Shown: piece by piece, positions 9,285 to 16,567 of the stretch
Numbering within the stretch: position 1 is the stretch's first letter
How the letters are laid out: every line of letters begins with the position of its first letter
NCBI GenBank assembly: GCA_964603125.1
Contig: CAZRUA010000039.1
Coordinates: 1 to 29,767 of the forward strand
Reading direction: 5' to 3'
Length of the DNA: 29,767 nt
Origin: CAZRUA01 sp964603125
GTDB taxonomy: Bacteria; Bacteroidota; Bacteroidia; B-17B0; Aurantibacillaceae
Program-made: the position numbers and the translations under genes
Notes under the pieces: generated by a model
Told to the model about the DNA's origin: nothing
The model's input: only the letters and a program-made list of their open reading frames with translations
The model's database searches: none

Positions 9285-10133
9285 ATGATTGGAATTGAAA
9301 TAATTAAGTACACTACGCCTAATGATTTTTTATTAGCTACCGAGGATTTTTTAATGAAAGATGAATTGGTTAATAATCTTATTTTAGGTTTAACTAAGGC
9401 TATTCCCAATCAGTTTGAAGCTAATGACTTATTTGTGTTTTTAAATCTATATGATAAAGGTATTCTTAAGGCCACTATAGTTAAAACAAGCGTTAGAATT
9501 TTAATTTATTGCCCTGGTAATAATAGAGAATATATTAGCCAATTGGTTAATTATTGTAAGTTGAATAATATATCTGCTTTTGGTGTGGTTGGTGTAAAAG
9601 AGAGTGCAGCTGTTTTTGCCGAATTGTTTACCGGGAAATTTAAAGTAAATAAAGGTTTGTTGGCTCATAGTTTAAATTCACTAAGTGATATTAAAATAAC
9701 TGAAGGAAATCTTCATTTGGCAGTTGTTGAAGATATGGATTTACTTACAGATTGGGTTTATAATTTTTCGGTTGAGGCGAAATCATTTCCAATTCCAGCC
9801 AAAGATGATGTATTTGCAAATGTTAAGGATAGAATAAGTAAGCAAGAATTATATTGTTGGGAGGTGAATGGTAATTTAGTTAGTATAGCTGCAATTGTTC
9901 GAAAAACCAAGAACTATGGTATAGTAGGATATGTTTATACACCAAGCGAGTTAAGAGGGAAGGGTTATGCCACTGCGATTGTTAAAGTATTGAGTCAATT
10001 AATACTAAAACAAGGTTTTAAATGCTGTGGTTTATTTACGGACATTGAAAATCCTACATCAAATAAAATTTATACAAGTATCGGTTATAAGCAACAAATT
10101 GAGTTTGCTGATTTGGAGTTTTTAAAAGATTAA
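9285..10133 (+). CDS. GNAT family N-acetyltransferase
   Basis: Protein of 282 aa with a C-terminal GNAT fold: YTPSELRGKGYATAIV (about 218-233) holds the acetyl-CoA pyrophosphate-binding loop RGKGYA (224-229), and DIENPTSNKIYTSIGYKQQ is the typical motif B end of the domain. The first 140 residues form a separate domain that may be a degenerate second GNAT module; I do not recognise it with certainty. The acceptor (small amine, peptide or sugar) cannot be read from sequence. The gene follows the M13 terminator and ends 15 bp before the glycosyltransferase, so the two are probably co-transcribed. No promoter matching the phylum consensus was seen in the short upstream gap. Confidence 0.87.
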   Translation: MIGIEIIKYTTPNDFLLATEDFLMKDELVNNLILGLTKAIPNQFEANDLFVFLNLYDKGILKATIVKTSVRILIYCPGNNREYISQLVNYCKLNNISAFGVVGVKESAAVFAELFTGKFKVNKGLLAHSLNSLSDIKITEGNLHLAVVEDMDLLTDWVYNFSVEAKSFPIPAKDDVFANVKDRISKQELYCWEVNGNLVSIAAIVRKTKNYGIVGYVYTPSELRGKGYATAIVKVLSQLILKQGFKCCGLFTDIENPTSNKIYTSIGYKQQIEFADLEFLKD

Positions 10134-10148
10134 GGTTATATTTATAGC

Positions 10149-11273
10149 TTGAAAATTGTTGTAAATACACGAATGCTCCGTAGGGGCAAATTAGATGGAA
10201 TAGGTTGGTTTACTTACCAAACAATTAAACGCATTGTTTTACAAAACCCTGAGATACACTTTACTTTTTTATTTGATAGGGAATTTGATGAAGAGTTTGT
10301 GTTTGCAGAAAATGTTACTCCTATCGTAATTGGACCGAAAGCACGACACGCATTTTTGTTTCATATTTGGTATAACATTTCTGTAAAGCGTTTGCTTAAT
10401 CAAATGAAACCAGACTTGTTTATTAGCACTGATGGGATTTTATCAATAGGTGCAAAGTGTAAGCAATTAACAGTAATTCACGATATTAATTTTATTCATA
10501 ATCCCAACGACTTACCATTTTGGACTCGCAAATTTTATTGCGGAAATTTCCCCAAGTATGCAAAAATCGCATCTCGTGTAGCAACTGTTTCTGAATATAG
10601 TAAAAGTGATATTTGTAAAAGTTTTGGCATTTCAGAAACGAAGGTAGATGTTGTTTATAACGGAATTAATGAGAACTTCTTTCCTTTGACAGAAGAGCAG
10701 AAGCAAACAACTCGCGATAAGTTTTCAAAAGGAAAAAATTATTTTTTATTTGTGGGTTCAATGCCTCCACGTAAAAATATTATTCGGTTGCTTCAAGCAT
10801 TTGATTTATTTAAGCAAAGAACTAAGAGCGATTTTAAATTAGTAATTGCAGGGCAGCATTTTTGGAGTAAGGACGAAATATCGAGTACTATTGATAGTTT
10901 GCAATGCAAGTCTGATGTTATTTTTACGGGGCGTTTGAGTGATGAGGATCTAAATTGTGTTTTGGCAAGTTCATATGCTTTAACTTTTGTTCCGTACTTT
11001 GAAGGTTTTGGTATTCCTCTTATTGAAGCTATGCAAGCTGAAACAGCTATTATAACTAGTAATGTTACTTCTTTACCTGAGGTAGCAGGAAACGCTGCCT
11101 TATATGTAGATCCATTTTCGGTTGAAGAAATTACTCATGCTATGGTTGAATTGGCAGGCAATATTGAACTAAGGTTTGCTTTAATAGAAAACGGTAAAGA
11201 ACAAAAGCTGAAATTTTCCTGGGATAAAAGTGCAGACTTACTTTGGAAATCTATTCAAAATTCTATTCTTTAG
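10149..11273 (+). CDS. Glycosyltransferase family 4 (GT-B fold)
   Basis: Retaining nucleotide-sugar glycosyltransferase of 374 aa. The N-terminal Rossmann domain begins with MKIVVNTRMLRR and the glycine-rich DGIGWFTYQ loop; the C-terminal donor domain shows FLFVGSMPPRKNIIRLLQAF, LVIAGQ and the E(x)7E motif EGFGIPLIE (E285 and E293), followed by NVTSLPEVAGNAALYVDP. This pattern is closest to mannosyltransferases of surface polysaccharide pathways, but the sugar is not determinable. The start is a TTG at 10149, because the conserved first beta strand begins directly there and no in-frame ATG fits; the next in-frame ATG (MLRR) would cut into the strand. It lies 15 bp after the GNAT gene, a likely two-gene operon. 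There is no export signal, so it acts at the cytoplasmic face. Confidence 0.93.
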   Translation: MKIVVNTRMLRRGKLDGIGWFTYQTIKRIVLQNPEIHFTFLFDREFDEEFVFAENVTPIVIGPKARHAFLFHIWYNISVKRLLNQMKPDLFISTDGILSIGAKCKQLTVIHDINFIHNPNDLPFWTRKFYCGNFPKYAKIASRVATVSEYSKSDICKSFGISETKVDVVYNGINENFFPLTEEQKQTTRDKFSKGKNYFLFVGSMPPRKNIIRLLQAFDLFKQRTKSDFKLVIAGQHFWSKDEISSTIDSLQCKSDVIFTGRLSDEDLNCVLASSYALTFVPYFEGFGIPLIEAMQAETAIITSNVTSLPEVAGNAALYVDPFSVEEITHAMVELAGNIELRFALIENGKEQKLKFSWDKSADLLWKSIQNSIL

Positions 11274-11289
11274 ATTTTTTATTTCCTTC

Positions 11290-11305
11290 TATGCTTTTTA
11301 GCATA
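11290..11305. terminator. Weak hairpin between the GT4 gene and the phosphatase
   Basis: TATGCT (11290-11295) pairs with AGCATA (11300-11305) around TTTT. There is no proper T tract after it on the plus strand, so it is at best a weak transcription end for the GNAT/GT4 unit. Confidence 0.25.
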
Positions 11306-11337
11306 AAATCTTTATATTTAGCTTAATTTGCAATATT

Positions 11338-11748
11338 ATGTTTAAATACTTGTTTTGTTTTTTCCTGGTGTTTAGTATAAGTTCTAATTTTTTAGGGCAA
11401 ACAAATAAGTATTATTTATTGCCAGATTCAATTGATTTAAAGCAACTTCTACCAGAGGATAAGGTATTACTTGATTCCTCGATGAAAGTATACTATTCGG
11501 CAAAAAAGGAGTCGGCTAAACTGGCTACTCTCAAAAAACTTGCTGAGTCTCTTACAGATGAAGAAATTTGGCCATATTATAACCAAAAAATTTATGAGAT
11601 GGTTAGGGATAAAAAGGATTCTATTTCTGTAGTTCATAAAATAGGAGCCATAAATAATATTGGATTTATTAATTATAATAAGGGAAACATTGACGAAGCA
11701 CTTAAGTGGTTTGAGCAGTCTTTGGTTTTAAGTAGAGAGTTTAAATGA
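11338..11748 (+). CDS. N-terminal fragment of a TPR/SpoIIE phosphatase: signal peptide plus first TPR
   Basis: Open frame of 136 aa starting with a signal peptide (MFKYLFCFFLVFSISSNFLG) and running into a first tetratricopeptide repeat (INNIGFINYNKGNIDEALKW). It ends at TGA 11746-11748 in the middle of the TPR array. The frame continues without shift on the other side, so this piece is the front of the following gene rather than an independent protein. In a two-component sensor of this kind the exported TPR part would sense a signal in the periplasm. If TGA is a true stop, the product would be a small exported TPR peptide of doubtful use. Confidence 0.6.
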   Translation: MFKYLFCFFLVFSISSNFLGQTNKYYLLPDSIDLKQLLPEDKVLLDSSMKVYYSAKKESAKLATLKKLAESLTDEEIWPYYNQKIYEMVRDKKDSISVVHKIGAINNIGFINYNKGNIDEALKWFEQSLVLSREFK

Positions 11749-11778
11749 AAGGAGGATGAGGAGATCGCCTTAAGTAAT

Positions 11779-13506
11779 TTGGCAAGTATTTATGAAAAAA
11801 AGGGTAACATAATTAAAGCTTTAGAATATTTTTCTTTGGCGTTAAAAATAAGTGAGGATATTAATAACCTTATAAGTCAAGCAATACTTTTAAATAACCT
11901 AGCTTCAATATATAGAAATCAGGGAGAGTTTGATAAAGCCTTTGAAATGTATTTTAGTTCGTTAAAGATTCGTGATAAGCTGAAAGATGAAAGTGGAAAA
12001 GCTGCGATATATAATAATTTAGCTTTTACATACAATAAACAAGGTAAATCGGATTTAGCTTTAAAATATTATGCCGAGTCATTAAAAATTCGAAAGAAAT
12101 TGGAGAACAAGGGATTTCTCTCTGAGTCTTATGGTAATATTGGAATGGTGTATTACTTCAATAAAGATTTTTCATTAGCAAAAATGTATTTTGATAGTTC
12201 TTATGCTATAAGTACCAAAGCATCTAGCAAAAGAGCTTTGTTGTATTCTTTGCTGCATTATGCTCAATATAATTATTCAATTGATAATACCGAAGAAGCT
12301 TTGAAAAATGCAAAGCAAGCTTATGATTTAGCTCAAGAACTAGGGTTTACCGATGAAATAAAGAGTTGTTCCGAAATACTATATAAAATTTATAAAAGAA
12401 ATGGTAATGCAGGTGAAGCCTTGAAAATGTATGAGGTTTTCGTTCTGATGAAGGATAGCCTTTCGAACCTTGAGAATTCAAAAGCTGCTAACAAACAGCA
12501 GTTTAAGTATGAGTACCAAAAGAAAAAGGAGCAAGATAGTTTGGTATATGTAAAAGAAAGAGATTTAGCAGCAACAAAATTAAAGCAAGAGCGAACAACC
12601 AAAATCGCTTTATATTCGATTATTGGAGTCATCTTAGTTTTCTCTTTCTTTTTGTATAATCGGTTTAGGTTAATTAAAAAGCAAAAGCATATCATTGAGT
12701 TAAAGGAAAAGGAGACAACTCATCAAAATGAAATAATAATTGAGCAAAAAATTGCGGTTGAAGAAAAACAAAAGGAAATACTAGATTCAATACATTATGC
12801 GCGACGTATTCAAAAGGCTTTGCTTGCTCATCAAGAATACATTGATAAATTTTTGCCAAATAATTTTATTTTATTTCAACCTAAAGATATTGTTAGTGGT
12901 GATTTTTATTGGGCAGCTGAGCATAATGATAAATTTTACTTGGCAATTTGCGATAGTACAGGGCATGGAGTTCCTGGAGCATTTATGAGTATATTAAGTA
13001 TTGGTTTTTTAAGTGAAGCAATTAAGGAGAAAAATATTGCTGAACCTAACAATATTTTGAATTATGTAAGAAAAAGACTTATTGAAAGTATAAGTAGCGA
13101 CGGGCAAAAAGATGGATTTGATGGCGTTTTAATTTGTTTTGATAAGGGTGAAATAAGTTATTCTGCAGCTAATAATGCGCCAGTTATGGTTTTAGATGGC
13201 AATTATAGAGTTTTACCAAAGGATAAAATGCCTGTAGGAACTGGTGAGCGAAACTCTGACTTTGAATTGTTTAAGATTGAAGCTTCAGTTGGCTCAATGC
13301 TTTATGTTTATACCGATGGTTATGCAGACCAATTTGGCGGAGTTGGCGGTAAAAAATTTATGTATAAACGTTTGAATGATTTGTTAGCGAAATGCAGTAA
13401 CCAAGATTTGCTAAGTCAAAAACAAATTATGGAAGATACAATCAATAAATGGAGAGGAAGTTTAGAGCAAGTAGATGATATCTGTTTAGTAGGAATTAGA
13501 TTGTAA
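11779..13506 (+). CDS. TPR, transmembrane and SpoIIE/PP2C-type serine phosphatase (C-terminal piece)
   Basis: 575 aa from the first possible start (TTG) after the TGA; the frame is open from 11749. Five or so TPRs (residues 1-225, e.g. LNNLASIYRNQGEFDKAFEM) are followed by one membrane helix (about 275-294), a basic/charged coiled coil (about 300-340) and a SpoIIE phosphatase domain. Metal-binding and catalytic points of the PP2C fold are present: SGDFYW (D375), CDSTGHGVPG (D392), YTDGYADQFGG and the final VDDIC (D566-D567). Such proteins dephosphorylate anti-sigma-factor antagonists or similar partners in response to a periplasmic signal; no partner-switch gene lies nearby. Translated from the TTG it would lack the signal peptide, which argues for a broken gene or readthrough. 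It converges on ubiD with a 7-bp gap. Confidence 0.85.
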   Translation: MASIYEKKGNIIKALEYFSLALKISEDINNLISQAILLNNLASIYRNQGEFDKAFEMYFSSLKIRDKLKDESGKAAIYNNLAFTYNKQGKSDLALKYYAESLKIRKKLENKGFLSESYGNIGMVYYFNKDFSLAKMYFDSSYAISTKASSKRALLYSLLHYAQYNYSIDNTEEALKNAKQAYDLAQELGFTDEIKSCSEILYKIYKRNGNAGEALKMYEVFVLMKDSLSNLENSKAANKQQFKYEYQKKKEQDSLVYVKERDLAATKLKQERTTKIALYSIIGVILVFSFFLYNRFRLIKKQKHIIELKEKETTHQNEIIIEQKIAVEEKQKEILDSIHYARRIQKALLAHQEYIDKFLPNNFILFQPKDIVSGDFYWAAEHNDKFYLAICDSTGHGVPGAFMSILSIGFLSEAIKEKNIAEPNNILNYVRKRLIESISSDGQKDGFDGVLICFDKGEISYSAANNAPVMVLDGNYRVLPKDKMPVGTGERNSDFELFKIEASVGSMLYVYTDGYADQFGGVGGKKFMYKRLNDLLAKCSNQDLLSQKQIMEDTINKWRGSLEQVDDICLVGIRL

Positions 13507-13513
13507 AAACGAT

Positions 13514-15340
13514 CTAAATTCCATATAAACTGCCACCTTTTTCGAAAATTTTTGCAACTCGTTTTTCAATCTCTGGTTCAATAACTAAAACTGGTGCATG
13601 ATGTGGTTTTATTCGAGCATCAATAATAATTGAGGAATTACAACCCCAATGTTTATTTTCAATAAACTCATCTACTCCATAAATATCGTGTGAAGGATTA
13701 CAGCGAGTAAAGCTTACCCAAACAAAATTATTAATATTTTCTGCGGTAAAATTAGCATCATCGCAAAGTATAATCAATGGTAGTCCTTCTAAATGCTGTT
13801 TATATTGAATAAGTTTTTCTGATAATAATTTTAAATTCTTTTTTTCATCAGCATGTGAAGTAAATTTGTTTGTCTCAATTGCAATTACACCAGGGAAAAT
13901 AATTTTAGAATTTTTTATTCCATCTATTGCAGGTAAATTGTTCGAGTGTAATTCACGTTTTTTATTTCCGTAGCAAGCAAATGTTACTTTACTTCCGCTG
14001 TTTATGCTTTCTCCTGAGTAGTCAAGTGTATCAATGGTTGTATTGGTGTAAAAATGGATATCGCGTTTTAGGTCAATACGCTCTAAAATAAAAGTAAAAT
14101 ATTTTTGTATGTCGTGCGTGTTTAGTTTATTGTCATCGTCCGCAGCAATAAATAAAAACTTAGCTAAACTTAATTGTCCTGTTCCTAAAATATGATTTGC
14201 CTGAGTAAGTATTTCGGCTGGTTGCGTGTTTTGTAAATATGGAGTATAACGTTCGCTTCCAACAGCAAGTAGTAAAGGATGCACTCCAGCTGCATCAACA
14301 GCATGTACTTCTTTTACTCCAGGTATTTCTTGAGGAATAGCATTTCCAGCTAAGTCGTGTATTAAAGCACCAAAGCTAGTATCTTCTTGTGGTGGACGAC
14401 CAACAACTGTAAATGGCCAAATGGCATTTTTTTTATGATATACTTTGTGTACTCGCATTAATGGGAAATCATGCGTTAAGCTATAGTAACCTAAATGGTC
14501 GCCAAACGGTCCTTCCGGCTTATTTTCGTTTGGATATATTTCTCCAGTAATAACAAAGTCAGCATCAGTACTAATACAATAACCATCTTTATAGGTATAT
14601 CTAAATCTCCTACCTCCAAGTAAACCTGCAAATGTAAGCTCACTCAAACCTTCAGGCAAAGGCATTACTGCAGCTAATGTATGTGAAGGAGGACCACCTA
14701 CAAATACCGAAACTTTTAAAGGTTTATTTTGTTTGTTCGATTTTGTCTGATGCACACCTATCCCTCTGTGTAATTGATAATGCAAGCCAATTTCTTTGTT
14801 CATTACATAATCGTTACCGCTTAGCTGCACGCGATACATTCCTAGGTTACTATTCATTACCCCTGGTTTTTCAATATCTTCCGAATAAACTTGTGGTAAT
14901 GTTACAAAAGCTCCGCCATCCATTTTCCAATGTTTTATCAAAGGAATTTTATCAATGGTAGTTTCTTCAAATAGTACAGGTTGCGAAAATCTTGCTTTTT
15001 TAGGTAGTGCCTTAATGGCAGCTAAACCAAGCCCAGCATATCGAAGAGGTTTTTTTAAAGCTGGTAAAGGATTATTTTTTAGTTGTATAATTTGTTGAAC
15101 TTTAGTAAATGTATCTCTGAAAATAAATTTGCTTCTATCAACTGAGCCAAAAATATTGGAAGCTACTTTGAATTTGCAGCCCTTTACATTTTCGAAAAGT
15201 AAAGCAGGACCATTGGCAACATAAACTCTTAAATGAATGGCGGCAAGTTCTAAATTGGGGTCAACTTCTTCGGTAACGCGTTTTAGCATTCCGTTCTTTT
15301 CTAAATCTAATAGGCACTCTTCTAACGATTTGTAAGCCAT
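13514..15340 (-). CDS. ubiD: UbiD-family prenylated-FMN decarboxylase (menaquinone biosynthesis type)
   Basis: 608 aa, typical of the long Bacteroidota UbiD proteins annotated as menaquinone biosynthesis decarboxylase. UbiD enzymes use prenylated FMN, made by UbiX, to decarboxylate aromatic or unsaturated acids. Visible family blocks are LLFENVKG near the N-terminus, EGPFGDHLGYYS (E276, of the catalytic Glu-Arg-Glu set), TVVGRPPQED and DLAGNAIPQEIPGVKEVH. The frame is open upstream to 15529, but those 63 extra residues run through a promoter-like region and a GC palindrome and are not conserved in type; ATG 15340 (MAYKSLEECLLDLEKNGML) is the proper start. A TAACTTTG box lies about 90 bp upstream on this strand. 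Its substrate in menaquinone synthesis is inferred from the family; no other men/mqn gene is in the window. Confidence 0.92.
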   Translation of the reverse strand: MAYKSLEECLLDLEKNGMLKRVTEEVDPNLELAAIHLRVYVANGPALLFENVKGCKFKVASNIFGSVDRSKFIFRDTFTKVQQIIQLKNNPLPALKKPLRYAGLGLAAIKALPKKARFSQPVLFEETTIDKIPLIKHWKMDGGAFVTLPQVYSEDIEKPGVMNSNLGMYRVQLSGNDYVMNKEIGLHYQLHRGIGVHQTKSNKQNKPLKVSVFVGGPPSHTLAAVMPLPEGLSELTFAGLLGGRRFRYTYKDGYCISTDADFVITGEIYPNENKPEGPFGDHLGYYSLTHDFPLMRVHKVYHKKNAIWPFTVVGRPPQEDTSFGALIHDLAGNAIPQEIPGVKEVHAVDAAGVHPLLLAVGSERYTPYLQNTQPAEILTQANHILGTGQLSLAKFLFIAADDDNKLNTHDIQKYFTFILERIDLKRDIHFYTNTTIDTLDYSGESINSGSKVTFACYGNKKRELHSNNLPAIDGIKNSKIIFPGVIAIETNKFTSHADEKKNLKLLSEKLIQYKQHLEGLPLIILCDDANFTAENINNFVWVSFTRCNPSHDIYGVDEFIENKHWGCNSSIIIDARIKPHHAPVLVIEPEIEKRVAKIFEKGGSLYGI

Positions 15341-15369
15341 AGGTGTTGTTTTTTGTGCAGCTCGAGTGA

Positions 15370-15383
15370 TTCGCCGCGGCGAA
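15370..15383. promoter_or_regulatory. 14-bp GC-rich perfect palindrome in the ubiD leader
   Basis: TTCGCCGCGGCGAA is fully self-complementary and stands out in an AT-rich intergenic region. It sits 30-43 bp before the ubiD start codon, between the candidate promoter and the gene. It could be a dimeric protein-binding site; no known operator with this sequence comes to mind. Confidence 0.5.
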
Positions 15384-15410
15384 GAGAACTGACTGTGAAT
15401 ACTAATTAAC

Positions 15411-15440
15411 TTTAGTAAATAACGTTTCAAAGTTACTAAA
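15411..15440 (-). promoter_or_regulatory. Candidate ubiD -7 element (15428-15435) inside an 8-bp inverted repeat
   Basis: On the minus strand 15428-15435 reads TAACTTTG, a full match to TAnnTTTG. It lies within an inverted repeat TTTAGTAA (15411-15418) / TTACTAAA (15433-15440). No -33 box at the usual distance was found. On the opposite strand TATATTTA at 15448-15455 is a near-consensus -7 box for the SnoaL-like gene, so the two genes may share a regulatory region. Confidence 0.4.
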
Positions 15441-15475
15441 ACCTTTTTATATTTATGCATTGCAAAAACAAAGAA

Positions 15476-15832
15476 ATGAATACGAATATTAAAATAGCTG
15501 AGGCTTGGTTTAATGCTTTTAACAAGCATGATGTAGAAGAATTATTAAGTTTATATGACGATAATGCCAAGCATTTTAGTCCCAAATTACGTGACCGACA
15601 CCCTGAAACAGAAGGATTGGTTGTTGGAAAAGATGCCTTAAGAACGTGGTGGGCAGATGCATTTGAGCGTTTACCACAATTGCGCTATGAACCTTGGAAT
15701 TTTATTGCCAGTGATAAGGCTGTTTTTATGGAATATATCCGCAAAGTAGGCTCCGAAGCTGATTTAAGAGTAGGTGAGGTATTAGAAATTGAAAATGGAA
15801 AGATTGTAGCTTCGAGGGTTTATCATGGGTAA
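15476..15832 (+). CDS. SnoaL-like / NTF2-fold protein
   Basis: Small protein of 118 aa with the NTF2/SnoaL fold signature: AEAWFNAFNKHDVEELLSLY at the N-terminus, DDNAKHFSP, then GKDALRTWWADAFERLPQLR and a final strand GEVLEIENGKIVASRVYHG. These proteins are often small isomerases, hydrolases or ligand-binding modules; the substrate is not known here. I prefer ATG 15476 (MNTNIKIAEAWF) to the in-frame start at 15455, because the latter overlaps a likely -7 box (TATATTTA, 15448-15455) and the family begins at this helix. It is divergent from ubiD. No neighbour points to its role. Confidence 0.82.
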   Translation: MNTNIKIAEAWFNAFNKHDVEELLSLYDDNAKHFSPKLRDRHPETEGLVVGKDALRTWWADAFERLPQLRYEPWNFIASDKAVFMEYIRKVGSEADLRVGEVLEIENGKIVASRVYHG

Positions 15833-15842
15833 GTTAATTCAG

Positions 15843-15867
15843 AATGAAGAATTAAAAATGAAGAATT
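15843..15867. repeat. Short AT-rich tandem repeat (14-bp period)
   Basis: AATGAAGAATT occurs at 15843-15853 and again at 15857-15867. It lies in the 73-bp gap between the SnoaL-like gene and the convergent membrane protein gene. Such filler repeats are common between genes; nothing else was seen in this gap. Confidence 0.6.
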
Positions 15868-15905
15868 TTGAGAGAGTAAATAAAAAAAATGGAAATTTTA
15901 GGATT

Positions 15906-16499
15906 TTAAATTATCGAAAGTTTTATTTTACGATATACACTTATCATAATGTTTATAAACAATAGTAATTGCGCTAAGCAAAATATAAGAGTAAATATTG
16001 GTAAAGTGTTTTCGAGCCATCCAGATGTATTGGAGTTTGAATAATATCTTTTTAATTCACCTGATAATGCCATATTGATACTAAGAAATAAGGCTTGGAA
16101 ATAAATGAAGTACAATGTGCAAGTCAAAAAATGAATAAAGCTTATGGTTTTATTTTCGTAATTTCTAATAAGAATGTTTATTAAAGCGTAAAAATCATTC
16201 ATAAACAAAAGTGTATTAGCGATAGTTATGTAGCTAATGATAAAATATGTGTCATGAACAGTTATATCAATTGTAGAATTGAGCTTAGAGGTAAAAAATA
16301 TTAATAAAAATAAGAGAATACCAGCAAAACAAAACAGCACGTATGTTTTTTTTAATAATGGTACTTTACGTTCTTTTTTGTTTAAAAATGTAAAAAGTAT
16401 TAGACCTAAGGTAATAAGGACTAACAAGTAACTAAATTTATCATCAGTTAGTATGTTAAGTATTAAGTCTATTTTTTGAAATGTAATGACAGTTGTCAC
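15906..16499 (-). CDS. Five-helix membrane protein resembling the C-terminal part of cytochrome c oxidase subunit I, haem ligands missing
   Basis: 197 aa with five predicted membrane helices (about 22-40, 52-70, 86-110, 120-143, 165-189). NSTIDITVHDTYF (74-86) matches the COX1 helix IX/X boundary, written NSSLDIVLHDTYY in animal COX1, keeping the histidine and aspartate (H82, D83) that hold magnesium there. The spacing also fits: IHF (122-124) and ALSGELKRY (144-152) fall where COX1 has IHF and GLSGMPRRY, with only two residues of difference from HDTY to LSG. The two haem histidines (HFH after HDTYYVVA) are replaced by YIT, and helices I-VII with the CuB site are absent, so it cannot be an oxidase. 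Start is GTG 16499, directly after an in-frame TAA. Role unknown; it stands alone between unrelated genes. Confidence 0.75.
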   Translation of the reverse strand: MTTVITFQKIDLILNILTDDKFSYLLVLITLGLILFTFLNKKERKVPLLKKTYVLFCFAGILLFLLIFFTSKLNSTIDITVHDTYFIISYITIANTLLFMNDFYALINILIRNYENKTISFIHFLTCTLYFIYFQALFLSINMALSGELKRYYSNSNTSGWLENTLPIFTLIFCLAQLLLFINIMISVYRKIKLSII

Positions 16500-16567
16500 T
16501 TAAATTATAATAAATTAAGGTAGTTTAAAAGGTCAGTCACAAATTATAAATTTAAATCTCAAAGTAA

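Larger units (their letters stand above)
11338..13506 (+). pseudogene. Full TPR-transmembrane-SpoIIE phosphatase frame interrupted by one in-frame TGA
   Basis: The frames before and after 11746-11748 are in the same phase (723 codons in all, counting the TGA and the final stop). Counted through the TGA, the first two TPRs are exactly 40 residues apart (NIGFI to NLASI), the same as the next pair (NLASI to NLASI), so one base substitution and no insertion or deletion explains the break. Elsewhere in the window TGA is used as a normal stop (fused E1 gene), so the organism does not read TGA as tryptophan. Options are a recent nonsense mutation, readthrough, or a sequencing error. Confidence 0.65.

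Noticed and set aside
11746..11748. Alternative genetic code with TGA read as tryptophan
   Set aside because: The fused E1 gene ends in TGA at its natural C-terminus and all other genes use TAA or TAG normally; one TGA in one gene is not evidence for recoding.
11750..11758. Shine-Dalgarno plus ATG (AGGAGG then ATG) as a restart
   Set aside because: The ATG touches the AGGAGG, is out of frame and opens only six codons; the bases are explained by the Lys-Glu-Asp-Glu-Glu codons.
15341..15529. 63-residue N-terminal extension of the UbiD protein
   Set aside because: It crosses the candidate promoter, the GC palindrome and the divergent gene start; the UbiD family begins at MAYKSLEE.
15843..15867. 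Meaningful tandem repeat or attachment site
   Set aside because: It is a low-complexity AT filler of under two full units, with no integrase or tRNA nearby.
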